From positions 45,103,393-45,167,392 of the forward strand of contig OY282609.1 in the NCBI GenBank assembly GCA_958298945.1: a stretch of DNA of 64,000 nucleotides, in the 5' to 3' direction. The translations under genes were made by a program, and so were the position numbers. The notes below the pieces were generated by a model that saw nothing but the letters and a program-made list of their open reading frames with translations, was not told the origin of the DNA and made no database searches. Source of the DNA: Atherix ibis (lineage: Eukaryota; Arthropoda; Insecta; Diptera; Athericidae). Position 1 is the first letter of the stretch; every line of letters starts with the position of its first letter. Below are positions 1 to 14,070 of this stretch, piece by piece.

Positions 1-1519
1 GAGGAATATGAAGTAGTATGTTTAAGAGGAATATGAAGTAGTATGTTTAAGAGGAATATGAAGTAGTATATTTAAGAGGAGTATGAAGTAGTATATTTAA
101 AGGGAATATAAAGTAGTATATTTAAGAGGAATATGAAGTAGAATGTTTAAGAGGAATATGAAGTAGTATGTTTAAGAGGAATATGAAGTACTATGCTTAA
201 GAAGAATATGAAGTAGTATATTTAAGAGGAATATGAAGTAGTATATTTAAGAGGAATATGAAGTAGCTTGTTTAAGAGGAATATGAAGTAGTATATTTAA
301 AAGGAATATGAAGTAGTATGTTTAAGAGGAATGTGAAATAGTATGTTTAAGAGGAATATGAAGTAGTATATTTAAGTGGAATATGAAGTAGTATGTTTAA
401 AGGAAATATGAAGTAGTATGTTTAAGCGGAATATGAAGTAGTATGTTTAAGCGGAATACGAAGTAGTATGTTTAAGAGGAATATCAAGTAGTATGCTTAA
501 GAGAAATATGAAGTAGTATATTTAAGAGGAATATGAAGTAGTATGTTTAAGAGGAATATGAAGAAGTATGTTTAAGAGGAATATGAAGTAGTATATTTAA
601 GAGGAATATGAAGTAGTATGTTTAAGAGGAATATTAAGTAGTATGTGTAAGTGGAATATGAAGTAGTATGCTTAAGAGGAATATGAAGTAGTATATTTAA
701 GAGAAATATGAAGTAGTATATTTAAGAGGAATATGAAGTAGTATATTTAAGAGGAACATGAAGTATTATATTTAAGAGGAATATGAAGTAGTATATTTAA
801 GAGGAATATGATAGTATATTTAAGAGGAATATGAAGTAGTAAGTTTAAGAGGAATATGAAGTAGTATGTTTAAGAGATATTTAAAGTAGTATGTTTAATA
901 GGAATATGAAGTAGTATGTTTAAGAGGAATATGAAGTAGTATGTTTAAGAGGAATATGAAGTAGTATGTTTAAGAGGAATGTGAAGTAGTATGTTTAAGA
1001 GGAATATGAAGTAGTATGTTTAAGAGGAATATGAAGTAGTATGTTTAAGAGGAATATGAAGTAGTATGTTTAAGAGGAATATGAAGTAGTATATTTAAGA
1101 GGAATATGAAGTAGAACGTTTAAGAGGAATATGAAGTAGTATGTTTAAGAGGAATATGAAGTAGTATGTTTAAGAGATATATGAAGTAGTATATTTAAGA
1201 GGAATATGAAGTAGTATGTTTAAGAGGAATATGAAGTAGTATGTTTAAGAGGAATATGAAGTAGTATGCTTAAGAGATATATGAAGTAGTATATTTAAGA
1301 GGAACATGAAGTAGCATGTTTAAGAGGAATATGAAGTAGTGTGTTTAAGCGGAATATGAAGTAGTATATTTAAGAGATATATGAAGTAGTATATTTAAGA
1401 GGAATATGAAGCAGTATGTTTAAGAGGAATATGAAGTAGTATGTTTAAGAGGAATATGCAGTAGTATGTTTAAAAGGAATATATAGTAGTATGTTTAAGA
1501 GGAATATCAAGTAGTATGT

Positions 1520-4500
1520 TTAAGAGGAATATGAAGTAGTATGTTTAAGAGGAATATGAAGTAGTATGTTTAAGAGGAATATGAAGCAGTATGTTTAAGA
1601 GGAATATGAAGTTGTATGTTTAAGAGGAATATGAAGTAGTATGTTTAAGTGGAATATGAAGTAGTATGTTTAAGAGGAATATTAAGCAGTATGCTTAAGA
1701 GGAATATGAAGTAGTAGCATAAGAGATATATGAAGTAGTATATATAAGACGAATATGAAGTAGTTTGTTTAAGAGGAATATGAAGTAGTATGGTTAAGAG
1801 GAATATGAAGTAGTATATTAAGTATATTTAAGAGGAATATGAAGTAGTATATTTAAGAGGAATATGAAGTAGAACGTTTAAGCGGAATATGAAGTAGTAT
1901 GTTTAAGAGGAATATGAAGTAGTATGTTTAAGAGATATATGAAGTAGTATATTTAAGAGGAATATGAAGTAGTATATTTAAGAGGAATATGAAGTAGTAT
2001 GTTTAAGAGGAATATGAAGTAGTATATTTAAGAGGTATATGAAGTAGAACGTTTAAGAGGAATATGAAGTAGTATGTTTACGAGGAATATGAAGTAGTAT
2101 ATTTGAGAGGAATGTGAAGTAGTATATTTAAGAGGAATATGAAGTAGTATATTTAAGAGGAATATGAAGTAGTAAGTTTAAGAGGAATATGAAGTAGTAT
2201 GTTTAAGAGATATTTAAAGTAGTATGTTTAAGAAGAATATGAAGTAGTATGTTTAAGAGGAATATGAAGTAGTATGTTTAAGAGGAATATGAAGTAGTAT
2301 GTTTAAGAGGAATGTGAAGTAGTATGTTTAAGAGGAATATGAAGTAGTATGTTTAAGAGGAATATGAAGTAGTATGTTTAAGAGGAATATAAAGTAGTAT
2401 GTTTAAGAGGAATATGAAGTAGTATATTTAAGAGGAATATGAAGTAGTAAGTTTAAGAGGAATATGAAGTAGTATGTTTAAGAGATATTTAAAGTAGTAT
2501 GTTTAAGAGGAATATGTAGTATGTTTAAGAGGAATATGAAGTAGTATGTTTAAGAGGAATATGAAGTACTATGCTTAAGAGGAATATGAAGTAGTATATT
2601 TAAGAGGAATATGAAGTAGTATATATAAGAGGAATATGAAGTAGTTTGTTTAAGAGGAATATGAAGTAGTATATTTAAAGGGAATATGAAGTAGTATGTT
2701 TAAGAGGAATGTGAAATAGTATGTTTAAGAGGAATATGAAGTAGTATATTTAAGTGGAATATGAAGTAGTATGTTTAAAGGAAATATGAAGTAGTATGTT
2801 TAAGAGGAATATGAAGTAGTATGTTTAAGCGGAATACGAAGTAGTATGTTCAAGAGGAATATGAAGTAGTATGCTTAAGAGAAATATGAAGTAGTATATT
2901 TAAGAGGAATATGAAGTAGTATGTTTAAGAGGAATATGAAGAAGTATGTTTAAGAGGAATATGAAGTAGCATGTTTAAGAGGAATATTAAGTAGTATGTG
3001 TAAGTGGAATATGAAGAAGTATGCTTAAGAGGAATATGAAGTAGTATATTTAAGAGGAATATGAAGTAGTATATTTAAGAGGAATATGAAGTAGTATATT
3101 TAAGAGGAACATGAAGTATTATATTTAAGAGGAATATGAAGTAGTATATTTAAGAGGAATATGAAGTAGTATGTTTAAGAGGAATATGAAGTAGTATGTT
3201 TAAGAGGAATATGAAGCAGTATGTTTAAGAGGAATATGAAGTTGTATGTTTAAGAGGAATATGAAGTAGTATGTTTAAGTGGAATATGAAGTAGTATGTT
3301 TAAGAGGAATATTAAGCAGTATGCTTAAGAGGAATATGAAGTAGTAGCATAAGAGATATATGAAGTAGTATATATAAGACGAATATGAAGTAGTTTGTTT
3401 AAGAGGAATATGAAGTAGTATGTTTAAGAGGAATATGAAGTAGTATATTAAGTATATTTAAGAGGAATATGAAGTAGTATATTTAAGAGGAATATGAAGT
3501 AGAACGTTTAAGCGGAATATGAAGTAGTATGTTTAAGAGGAATATGAAGTAGTATGTTTAAGAGATATATGAAGTAGTATATTTAAGAGGAATATGAAGT
3601 AGTATATTTAAGAGGAATATGAAGTAGTATGTTTAAGAGGAATATGAAGTAGTATATTTAAGAGGTATATGAAGTAGAACGTTTAAGAGGAATATGAAGT
3701 AGTATGTTTACGAGGAATATGAAGTAGTATATTTGAGAGGAATGTGAAGTAGTATATTTAAGAGGAATATGAAGTAGTATATTTAAGAGGAATATGAAGT
3801 AGTAAGTTTAAGAGGAATATGAAGTAGTATGTTTAAGAGATATTTAAAGTAGTATGTTTAAGAGGAATATAAAGTAGTATGTTTAAGAGGAATATGAAGT
3901 AGTATATTTAAGAGGAATATGAAGTAGTAAGTTTAAGAGGAATATGAAGTAGTATGTTTAAGAGATATTTAAAGTAGTATGTTTAAGAGGAATATGTAGT
4001 ATGTTTAAGAGGAATATGAAGTAGTATGTTTAAGAGGAATATGAAGTACTATGCTTAAGAGGAATATGAAGTAGTATATTTAAGAGGAATATGAAGTAGT
4101 ATATATAAGAGGAATATGAAGTAGTTTGTTTAAGAGGAATATGAAGTAGTATATTTAAAGGGAATATGAAGTAGTATGTTTAAGAGGAATGTGAAATAGT
4201 ATGTTTAAGAGGAATATGAAGTAGTATATTTAAGTGGAATATGAAGTAGTATGTTTAAAGGAAATATGAAGTAGTATGTTTAAGAGGAATATGAAGTAGT
4301 ATGTTTAAGCGGAATACGAAGTAGTATGTTCAAGAGGAATATGAAGTAGTATGCTTAAGAGAAATATGAAGTAGTATATTTAAGAGGAATATGAAGTAGT
4401 ATGTTTAAGAGGAATATGAAGAAGTATGTTTAAGAGGAATATGAAGTAGTATGTTTAAGAGGAATATTAAGTAGTATGTGTAAGTGGAATATGAAGAAGT

Positions 4501-4651
4501 ATGCTTAAGAGGAATATGAAGTAGTATATTTAAGAGGAATATGAAGTAGTATATTTAAGAGGAATATGAAGTAGTATATTTAAGAGGAACATGAAGTATT
4601 ATATTTAAGAGGAATATGAAGTAGTATATTTAAGAGGAATATGAAGTAGTA
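1520..4651 (+). repeat. Tandem duplication of a 1.63-kb higher-order block in the 25-bp array
   Basis: Bases about 1,520-2,233 repeat at +1,630. From 2,371 to about 3,171 they repeat at +1,480, so the second copy lacks 150 bp (six units). Over the roughly 1.5 kb compared I found only about two substitutions (at about 2,970 and 3,172). Shared rare units include a 34-bp unit (attaagtatattt at 1,818 and 3,448), a 24-bp unit with gtagtagcataag and a 22-bp unit with aatatgtagtatg. The offset is explained exactly as 65 x 25 + 9 - 1 - 3. Near identity indicates a recent duplication. Confidence 0.9.
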
Positions 4652-7600
4652 TATTTAAGAGGAATATGAAGTAGTAAGTTTAAGAGGAATATGAAGTAGT
4701 ATGTTTAAGAGATATTTAAAGTAGTATGTTTAAGAGGAATATGAAGTAGTATGTTTAAGAGGAATATGAAGTAGTATATTTAAGAGGAATATGAAGTAGT
4801 ATGTTTAAGAGGAATATGAAGTAGTATGCTTAAGAGGAATATGAAGTAGTATGTTTAAGAGGAATATGAAGTAGTATGTTTAAGAGGAATATGAAGTAGT
4901 ATGTTTAAGAGGAATATGAAGTAGTATATTTAAGAGGAATATGAAGCAGAACGTTTAAGAGGAATATGCAGTAGTATATTTAAGAGGAATATGAAGTAGT
5001 ATGTTTAAGAGATATATGAAGTAGTATATTTCAGAGGAATATGAAGTAGTATGTTTAAGAGGAATATGAAGTAGTATGTTTAAGAGGAATATGAAGTAGT
5101 ATGCTTAAGAGATATATGAAGTAGTATATTAAGAGGAATATGAAGTAGCATGTTTAAGAGGAATATGAAGTAGTGTGTTTAAGCGGAATATGAAGTAGTA
5201 TATTTAAGAGATATATGAAGTAGTATATTTAAGAGGAATATGAAGCAGTATGTTTAAGAGGAATATGAAGTAGTATGTTTAAGAGGAATATGCAGTAGTA
5301 TGTTTAAAAGGAATATAAAGTAGTATGTTTAAAAGGAATATCAAGTAGTATGTTTAAGAGGAATATGAAGTAGTATGCTTAAGAGAAATATAAAGTAGTA
5401 TGCTTCAGAGATATATGAAGTAGTATATTTAAGAGGAATATGAAGTAGCATGTTTAAGAGGAATATGAAGTAGTGTGTTTAAGCGGAATATGAAGTAGTA
5501 TATTTAAGAGATATATGAAGTAGTATATTTAAGAGGAATATGAAGCAGTATGTTTAAGAGGAATATGAAGTAGTATGTTTGAGAGGAATATGCAGTAGTA
5601 TGTTTAAAAGGAATATAAAGTAGTATGTTTAAAAGGAATATCAAGTAGTATGTTTAAGAGAAATATGAAGTAGTATGTTTAAGAGGAATATGAAGTAGTA
5701 TGTTTAAGAGGAATATGAAGCAGTATGTTTAAGAGGAATATGAAGTTGTATGTTTAAGAGGAATATGAAGTAGTGTGTTTAAGTGGAATATGAAGAAGTA
5801 TGTTTAAGAGGAATATTAAGCAGTATGCTTAAGAGGAATATGAAGTAGTATGCTTAAGAGATATATGAAGTAGTATATATAAGAGGAATATGAAGTAGTA
5901 TGTTTAAGAGGAATATGAAGTAGTATGTTTAAGAGGAATATGAAGTAGTATGTTTAAGAGGAATATGAAGTAGTATGTTTACGAGGAATATGAAGTAGTA
6001 TATTTGAGAGGAATGTGAAGTAGTATATTTAAGAGGAATATGAAGTAGTATATTTAAGAGGAATATGAAGTAGTAAGTTTAAGAGGAATATGAAGTAGTA
6101 TGTTTAAGAGATATTTAAAGTAGTATGTTTAAGAAGAATATGAAGTAGTATGTTTAAGAGGAATATGAAGTAGTATGTTTAAGAGGAATACGAAGTAGTA
6201 TGTTTAAGAGGAATATGAAGTAGTATGTTTAAGAGGAATATAAAGTAGTATGTTTAAGAGGAATATGAAGTAGTATATTTAAGAGGAATATGAAGTAGTA
6301 AGTTTAAGAGGAATATGAAGTAGTATGTTTAAGAGATATTTAAAGTAGTATGTTTAAGAGGAATATGTAGTATGTTTAAGAGGAATATGAAGTAGTATGT
6401 TTAAGAGGAATATGAAGTACTATGCTTAAGAGGAATATGAAGTAGTATATTTAAGAGGATTATGAAGTAGTATATATAAGAGGAATATGAAGTAGTTTGT
6501 TTAAGAGGAATATGAAGTAGTATATTTAAAGGGAATATGAAGTAGTATGTTTAAGAGGAATGTGAAATAGTATGTTTAAGAGGAATATGAAGTAGTATAT
6601 TTAAGTGGAATATGAAGTAGTATGTTTAAAGGAAATATGAAGTAGTATGTTTAAGAGGAATATGAAGTAGTTTTTTTAAGCGGAATACGAAGTAGTATGT
6701 TCAAGAGGAATATGAAGTAGTATGCTTAAGAGAAATATGAAGTAGTATATTTAAGAGGAATATGAAGTAGTATATTTAAGAGGAATATGAAGTAGTATAT
6801 TTAAGAGGAACATCAAGAGAAATATGAAGTAGTATATTTAAGAGGAATATGAAGTAGTATATTTAAGAGGAAGTAGTATGTTTAAGAGGAATATGAAGTA
6901 GTATGTTTAAGAATATGAAGTAGTATGTTTAAGAGGAATATGAAGAAGTATGTTTAAGAGGAATATGAAGTAGTATGTTTAAGAGGAATATTAAGTAGTA
7001 TGTGTAAGTGGAAAATGAAGAAGTATGCTTAAGAGGAATATGAAGTAGTATATTTAAGAGGAATATGAAGTAGTATATTTAAGAGGAATATGAAGTAGTA
7101 TATTTAAGAGGAACATGAAGTATTATATTTAAGAGGAATATGAAGTAGTATATTTAAGAGGAATATGAAGTAGTATATTTAAGAGGAATATGAAGTAGTA
7201 AGTTTAAGAGGAATATGAAGTAGTATGTTTAAGAGATATTTAAAGTAGTATGTTTAAGAGGAATATGAAGTAGTATGTTTAAGAGGAATATGAAGTAGTA
7301 TATTTAAGAGGAATATGAAGTAGTATGTTTAAGAGGAATATGAAGTAGTATGCTTAAGAGGAATATGAAGTAGTATGTTTAAGAGGAATATGAAGTAGTA
7401 TGTTTAAGAGGAATATGAAGTAGTATGTTTAAGAGGAATATGAAGTAGTATATTTAAGAGGAATATGAAGCAGAACGTTTAAGAGGAATATGCAGTAGTA
7501 TGTTTAAGAGGAATATGAAGTAGAATGTTTAAGAGATATATGAAGTAGTATATTTAAGAGGAATATGAAGTAGTATGTTTAAGAGGAATATGAAGTAGTA

Positions 7601-8475
7601 TGTTTAAGAGGAATATGAAGTAGTATGCTTAAGAGATATATGAAGTAGTATATTTAAGAGGAATATGAAGTAGCATGTTTAAGAGGAATATGAAGTAGTG
7701 TGTTTAAGCGGAATATGAAGTAGTATATTTAAGAGATATATGAAGTAGTATATTTAAGAGGAATATGAAGCAGTATGTTTAAGAGGAATATGAAGTAGTA
7801 TGTTTAAGAGGAATATGCAGTAGTATGTTTAAAAGGAATATAAAGTAGTATGTTTAAAAGGAATATCAAGTAGTATGTTTAAGAGTAATATGAAGTAGTA
7901 TGCTTAAGAGAAATATAAAGTAGTATGCTTCAGAGATATATGAAGTAGTATATTTAAGAGGAATATGAAGTAGCATGTTTAAGAGGAATATGAAGTAGTG
8001 TGTTTAAGCGGAATATGAAGTAGTATATTTAAGAGATATATGAAGTAGTATATTTAAGAGGAATATGAAGCAGTATGTTTAAGAGGAATATGAAGTAGTA
8101 TGTTTAAGAGGAATATGCAGTAGTATGTTTAAAAGGAATATAAAGTAGTATGTTTAAAAGGAATATCAAGTAGTATGTTTAAGAGAAATATGAAGTAGTA
8201 TGTTTAAGAGGAATATGAAGTAGTATGTTTAAGAGGAATATGAAGCAGTATGTTTAAGAGGAATATGAAGTTGTATGTTTAAGAGGAATATGAAGTAGTG
8301 TGTTTAAGTGGAATATGAAGTAGTATGTTTAAGAGGAATATTAAGCAGTATGCTTAAGAGGAATATGAAGTAGTATGCTTAAGAGATATATGAAGTAGAA
8401 TATATAAGAGGAATATGAAGTAGTATGTTTAAGAGGAATATGAAGTAGTATGTTTAAGAGGAATATGAAGTAGTA
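4400..8475 (+). repeat. Pair of ~1.55-kb blocks at 2,524-2,525-bp offset in the 25-bp array
   Basis: Bases about 4,400-5,950 match about 6,920-8,475. Shared markers are aacatgaagtatt (4,588 and 7,112), gcagaacgttt, and a run of gtagcatg and gtgtttaagcgg variants. The offset shifts by 1 because one unit near 5,128 lacks a T. Each block also holds an internal 300-bp (12-unit) duplication, shown by gtagcatg at 5,149 and 5,449 and at 7,673 and 7,973. The stretch between the blocks contains several damaged units (about 6,805-6,915). Confidence 0.87.
6805..6915 (+). repeat. Cluster of disrupted 25-bp units
   Basis: Three irregular units occur within about 110 bp: a fusion reading aacatcaagagaaatatg, a unit shortened to gaggaagtagtatg, and a unit reading tttaagaatatgaag. 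Each is an internal deletion that joins two units out of register. This is the densest run of length variants I saw in the array. It may mark the breakpoint of an unequal exchange, because the matched 2,524-bp-offset block starts immediately to its right. Confidence 0.75.
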
Positions 8476-8689
8476 TATTAAGTATATTTAAGAGGAATAT
8501 GAAGTAGTATATTTAAGAGGAATATGAAGTAGAACGTTTAAGCGGAATATGAAGTAGTATGTTTAAGAGGAATATGAAGTAGTATGTTTAAGAGATATAT
8601 GAAGTAGTATATTTAAGAGGAATATGAAGTAGTATATTTAAGAGGAATATGAAGTAGTATGTTTAAAAGGAATATGAAGTAGTTTATTT

Positions 8690-11600
8690 AAGAGGTATAT
8701 GAAGTAGAACGTTTAAGAGGAATATGAAGTAGTATGTTTACGAGGAATATGAAGTAGTATATTTGAGAGGAATGTGAAGTAGTATATTTAAGAGGAATAT
8801 GAAGTAGTATATTTAAGAGGAATATGAAGTAGTAAGTTTAAGAGGAATATGAAGTAGTATGTTTAAGAGATATTTATAATAGTATGTTTAAGAGGAATAT
8901 GAAGTGGTATGTTTAAGAGGAATATGAAGTAGTATGTTTAAGAGGAATATGAAGTAGTGTGTTTAAGAGGAATGTGAAGTAGTATGTTTAAGAGGAATAT
9001 GAAGTAGTATGTTTAAGAGGAATATGAAGTAGTATGTTTAAGAGGAATATGAAGTAGTATGTTTAAGAGGAATATGAAGTAGTATATTTAAGAGGAATAT
9101 GAAGTAGTAAGTTTAAGAGGAATATGAACTAGTATGTTTAAGAGATATTTAAAGTAGTATGTTTAAGAGGAATATGAAGTAGTATGTTTAAGAGGAATAT
9201 GAAGTAGTATGTTTAAGAGGAATATGAAGTAGTATGTTTAAGAGGAATATGAAGTAGTATGTTTAAGAGGAATGTGAAGTAGTATGTTTAAGAGGAATAT
9301 GAAGTAGTATGCTTAAGAGGAATATGAAGTAGTATGTTTAAGAGGAATATGAAGTAGTATGTTTAAGAGGAGTATGAAGTAGTATGTTTAAGAGGAATAT
9401 GAAGTAGAACGTTTAAGAGGAATATGAAGTAGTATGTTTAAGAGGAATATGAAGTAGTATGTTTAAGAGATATATGAAGTAGTATATTTAAGAGGAATAT
9501 GAAGTAGTATGTTTAAGAGGAATATGAAGTAGTATGTTTAAGAGGAATATGAAGTAGTATGCTTAAGAGATATATGAAGTAGTATATTTAAGAGGAATAT
9601 GAAGTAGCATGTTTAAGAGGAATATGAAGTAGTGTGTTTAAGAGGAATATGAAGTAGTATATTTAAGAGATATATGAAGTAGCATATTTAAGAGGAATAT
9701 GAAGCAGTATGTTTAAGAGGAATATGAAGTAGTATGTTTAAGAGGAATATGCAGTAGTATGTTTAAAAGGAATATTAAGTAGTATGTTTAAGAGGAATAT
9801 CAAGTAGTATGTTTAAGAGGAATATGAAGTAGTATGTTTAAGAGGAATATGAAGTAGTATGTTTAAGAGGAATATGAAGCAGTATGTTTAAGAGGAATAT
9901 GAAGTTGTATGTTTAAGAGGAATATGAAGTAGTATGTTTAAGTGGAATATGAAGTAGTATGTTTAAGAGGAATATTAAGCAGTATGCTTAAGAGGAATAT
10001 GAAGTATTATGCATAAGAGGTATATGAAGTAGTATATATAAGAGGAATATGAAGTGGTATGTTTAGGAGGAATATGAAGTAGTATTTTTAAGAGGAATAT
10101 GCAGTAGTATGTTTAAAAGGAATATAAAGTAGTATGTTTAAGAGGAATATCAAGTAGTATGTTTAAGAGGAATATGAAGTAGTATGTTTAAGAGGAATAT
10201 GAAGTAGTATGTTTAAGAGGAATATGAAGCAGTATGTTTAAGAGGAATATGAAGTTGTATGTTTAAGAGGAATATGAAGTAGTATGTTTAAGTGGAATAT
10301 GAAGTAGTATGTTTAAGAGGAATGTTAAGCAGTATGCTTAAGAGGAATATGAAGTATGTTAGTATGCATAAGAGATATATGAAGTAGTATATATAAGAGG
10401 AATATGAAGTAGTATGTTTAAGAGGAATATGAAGTAGTATGTTTAAGAGGAATATGAAGTAGTATATTAAGTATATTTAAGAGGAATATGAAGTAGTATA
10501 TTTAAGAGGAATATAAAGTAGAACGTTTAAGCGGAATATGAAGTAGTATGTTTAAAAGGAATATGAAGTAGTATGTTTAAGAGATATATGAAGTAGTATA
10601 TTTAAGAGGAATATGAAGTAGTATATTTAAGAGGAATATGAAGTAGTATGTTTAAGAGGAATATGAAGTAGTATATTTAAGAGGTATATGAAGTAGAACG
10701 TTTAAGAGGAATATGAAGTAGTATGTTTACGAGGAATATGAAGTAGTATATTTGAGAGGAATGTGAAGTAGTATATTTAAGAGGAATATGAAGTAGTATA
10801 TTTAAGAGGAATATGAAGTAGTAAGTTTAAGAGGAATATGAAGTAGTATGTTTAAGAGATATTTAAAGTAGTATGTTTAAGAGGAATATGAAGTAGTATG
10901 TTTAAGAGGAATATGAAGTAGTATGTTTAAGAGGAATATGAAGTAGTATGTTTAAGAGGAATGTGAAGTAGTATGTTTAAGAGGAATAGGAAGTAGTAAG
11001 TTTAAGAGGAATATGAAGTAGTATGTTTAAGAGATTTTTAAAGTAGTATGTTTAAGAGGAATATGAAGTAGTATGTTTAAGAGGAATATGAAGTAGTATG
11101 TTTAAGAGAAATATGAAGTAGTATGTTTAAGAGGAATATGAAGTAGTATGTTTAAGAGGAATGTGAAGTAGTATGTTTAAGAGGAATATGAAGTAGTATG
11201 TTTAAGAGGAATATGAAGTAGTATGTTTAAGAGGAATATGAAGTAGTATGTTTAAGAGGAATATGAAGTAGTATGTTTAAGAGGAATATGAAGTAGAACG
11301 TTTAAGAGGAATATGAAGTAGTATGTTTAAGAGGAATATGAAGTAGTATGTTTAAGAGATATATGAAGTAGTATATTTAAGAGGAATATGAAGTAGTATG
11401 TTTAAGAGGAATATGAAGTAGTATGTTTAAGAGGAATATGAAGTAGTATGCTTAAGAGATATATGAAGTAGTATATTTAAGAGGAATATGAAGTAGTATG
11501 TTTAAGAGGAATATGAAGCAGTATGTTTAAGAGGAATATGAAGTAGTATATTTAAGAGGAATATGAAGTAGTATGTTTAAGAGGAATATGAAGAAGTATG

Positions 11601-14070
11601 TTTAAGAGGAATATGAAGTAGTATTTGTAAGAGGAATATGAAGTAGTATGTTTAAGAGAAATATGAAGTAGTATGTTTAAGATGAATATGAAGTAGTATG
11701 TTTAAGAGGAATGTGAAGTAGTATGTTTAAGAGGAATATGAAGTAGTATTTTTAAGAGGAATATGAAGTAGTATGTTTAAGAGGAATGTGAAGTAGTATG
11801 TTTAAGAGGTATATGAAGTAGAACGTTTAAGAGGAATATGAAGTAGTATGTTTACGAGGAATATGAAGTAGTATATTTGAGAGGAATGTGAAGTAGTATA
11901 TTTAAGAGGAATATGAAGTAGTATATTTAAGAGGAATATGAAGTAGTAAGTTTAAGAGGAATATGAAGTAGTATGTTTAAGAGATATTTATAATAGTATG
12001 TTTAAGAGGAATATGAAGTAGTATGTTTAAGAGGAATATGAAGTAGTATGTTTAAGAGGAATATGAAGTAGTATGTTTAAGAGGAATGTGCAGTAGTATG
12101 TTTAAGAGGAATATGAAGTAGTATGTTTAAGAGGAATATGAAGTAGTATGTTTAAGAGGAATATGAAGTAGTATGTTTAAGAGGAATATGAAGTAGTATA
12201 TTTAAGAGGAATATGAAGTAGTAAGTTTAAGAGGAATATGAACTAGTATGTTTAAGAGATATTTAAAGTAGTATGTTTAAGAGGAATATGAAGTAGTATG
12301 TTTAAGAGGAATATGAAGTAGTATGTTTAAGAGGAATATGAAGTAATATGTTTAAGAGGAATATGAAGTAGTATGTTTAAGAGGAATGTGAAGTAGTATG
12401 TTTAAGAGGAATATGAAGTAGTATGTTTAAGAGGAATATGAAGTAGTATGTTTAAGAGGAATATGAAGTAGTATGTTTAAGAGGAGTATGAAGTAGTATG
12501 TTTAAGAGGAATATGAAGTAGAACGTTTAAGAGGAATATGAAGTAGTATGTTTAAGAGGAATATGAAGTAGTATGTTTAAGAGATATATGAAGTAGTATA
12601 TTTAAGAGGAATATGAAGTAGTATATTTAAGAGGAATATGAAGTAGTATGTTTAAGAGGAATATGAAGTAGTATGCTTAAGAGATATATGAAGTAGTATA
12701 TTTAAGAGGAATATGAAGTAGCATGTTTAAGAGGAATATGAAGTAGTGTGTTTAAGAGGAATATGAAGTAGTATATTTAAGAGATATATGAAGTAGCATA
12801 TTTAAGAGGAATATGAAGCAGTATGTTTAAGAGGAATATGAAGTAGTATGTTTAAGAGGAATATGCAGTAGTATGTTAAAAAGGAATATAAAGTAGTATG
12901 TTTAAGAGGAATATCAAGTAGTATGTTTAAGAGGAATATGAAGTAGTATGTTTAAGAGGAATATGAAGTAGTATGTTTAAGAGGAATATGAAGCAGTATG
13001 TTTAAGAGGAATATGAAGTTGTATGTTTAAGAGGAATATGAAGTAGTATGTTTAAGTGGAATATGAAGTAGTATGTTTAAGAGGAATATTAAGCAGTATG
13101 CTTAAGAGGAATATGAAGTAGTATGCATAAGAGATATATGAAGTAGTATATATAAGAGGAATATGAAGTAGTATGTTTAAGAGGAATATGAAGTAGTATG
13201 TTTAAGAGGAATATGCAGTAGTATGTTTAAAAGGAATATAAAGTAGTATGTTTAAGAGGAATATCAAGTAGTATGTTTAAGAGGAATATGAAGTAGTATG
13301 TTTAAGAGGAATATGAAGTAGTATGTTTAAGAGGAATATGAAGCAGTATGTTTAAGAGGAATATGAAGTTGTATGTTTAAGAGGAATATGAAGTAGTATG
13401 TTTAAGTGGAATATGAAGTAGTATGTTTAAGAGGAATGTTAAGCAGTATGCTTAAGAGGAATATGAAGTAGTATGCATAAGAGATATATGAAGTAGTATA
13501 TATAAGAGGAATATGAAGTAGTATGTTTAAGAGGAATATGAAGTAGTATGTTTAAGAGGAATATGAAGTAGTATATTAAGTATATTTAAGAGGAATATGA
13601 AGTAGTATATTTAAGAGGAATATGAAGTAGAACGTTTAAGCGGAATATGAAGTAGTATGTTTAAGAGGAATATGAAGTAGTATGTTTAAGAGATATATGA
13701 AGTAGTATATTTAAGAGGAATATGAAGTAGTATATTTAAGAGGAATATGAAGTAGTATGTTTAAGAGGAATATGAAGTAGTATATTTAAGAGGTATATGA
13801 AGTAGAACGTTTAAGAGGAATATGAAGTAGTATGTTTACGAGGAATATGAAGTAGTATATTTGAGAGGAATGTGAAGTAGTATATTTAAGAGGAATATGA
13901 AGTAGTATATTTAAGAGGAATATGAAGTAGTAAGTTTAAGAGGAATATGAAGTAGTATGTTTAAGAGATATTTAAAGTAGTATGTTTAAGAGGAATATGA
14001 AGTAGTATGTTTAAGAGGAATATGAAGTAGTATGTTTAAGAGGAATATGAAGTAGTATGTTTAAGAGGAA
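8690..14070 (+). repeat. Two ~2.27-kb blocks at 3.11-kb offset in the 25-bp array
   Basis: Bases about 8,690-10,960 match about 11,804-14,070. Markers are gaacgttt (8,707 and 11,821), the rare aatatgaactagtatg variant (aact at 9,127 and 12,241, offset 3,114), and the 34-bp long unit (10,466 and 13,575, offset 3,109). The 5-bp change in offset is accounted for by a small insertion in the first copy near 10,353 (gaagtatgttagtatgcat). Another aactagtatg unit lies at about 22,852, so this block type was copied at least three times. Confidence 0.85.
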
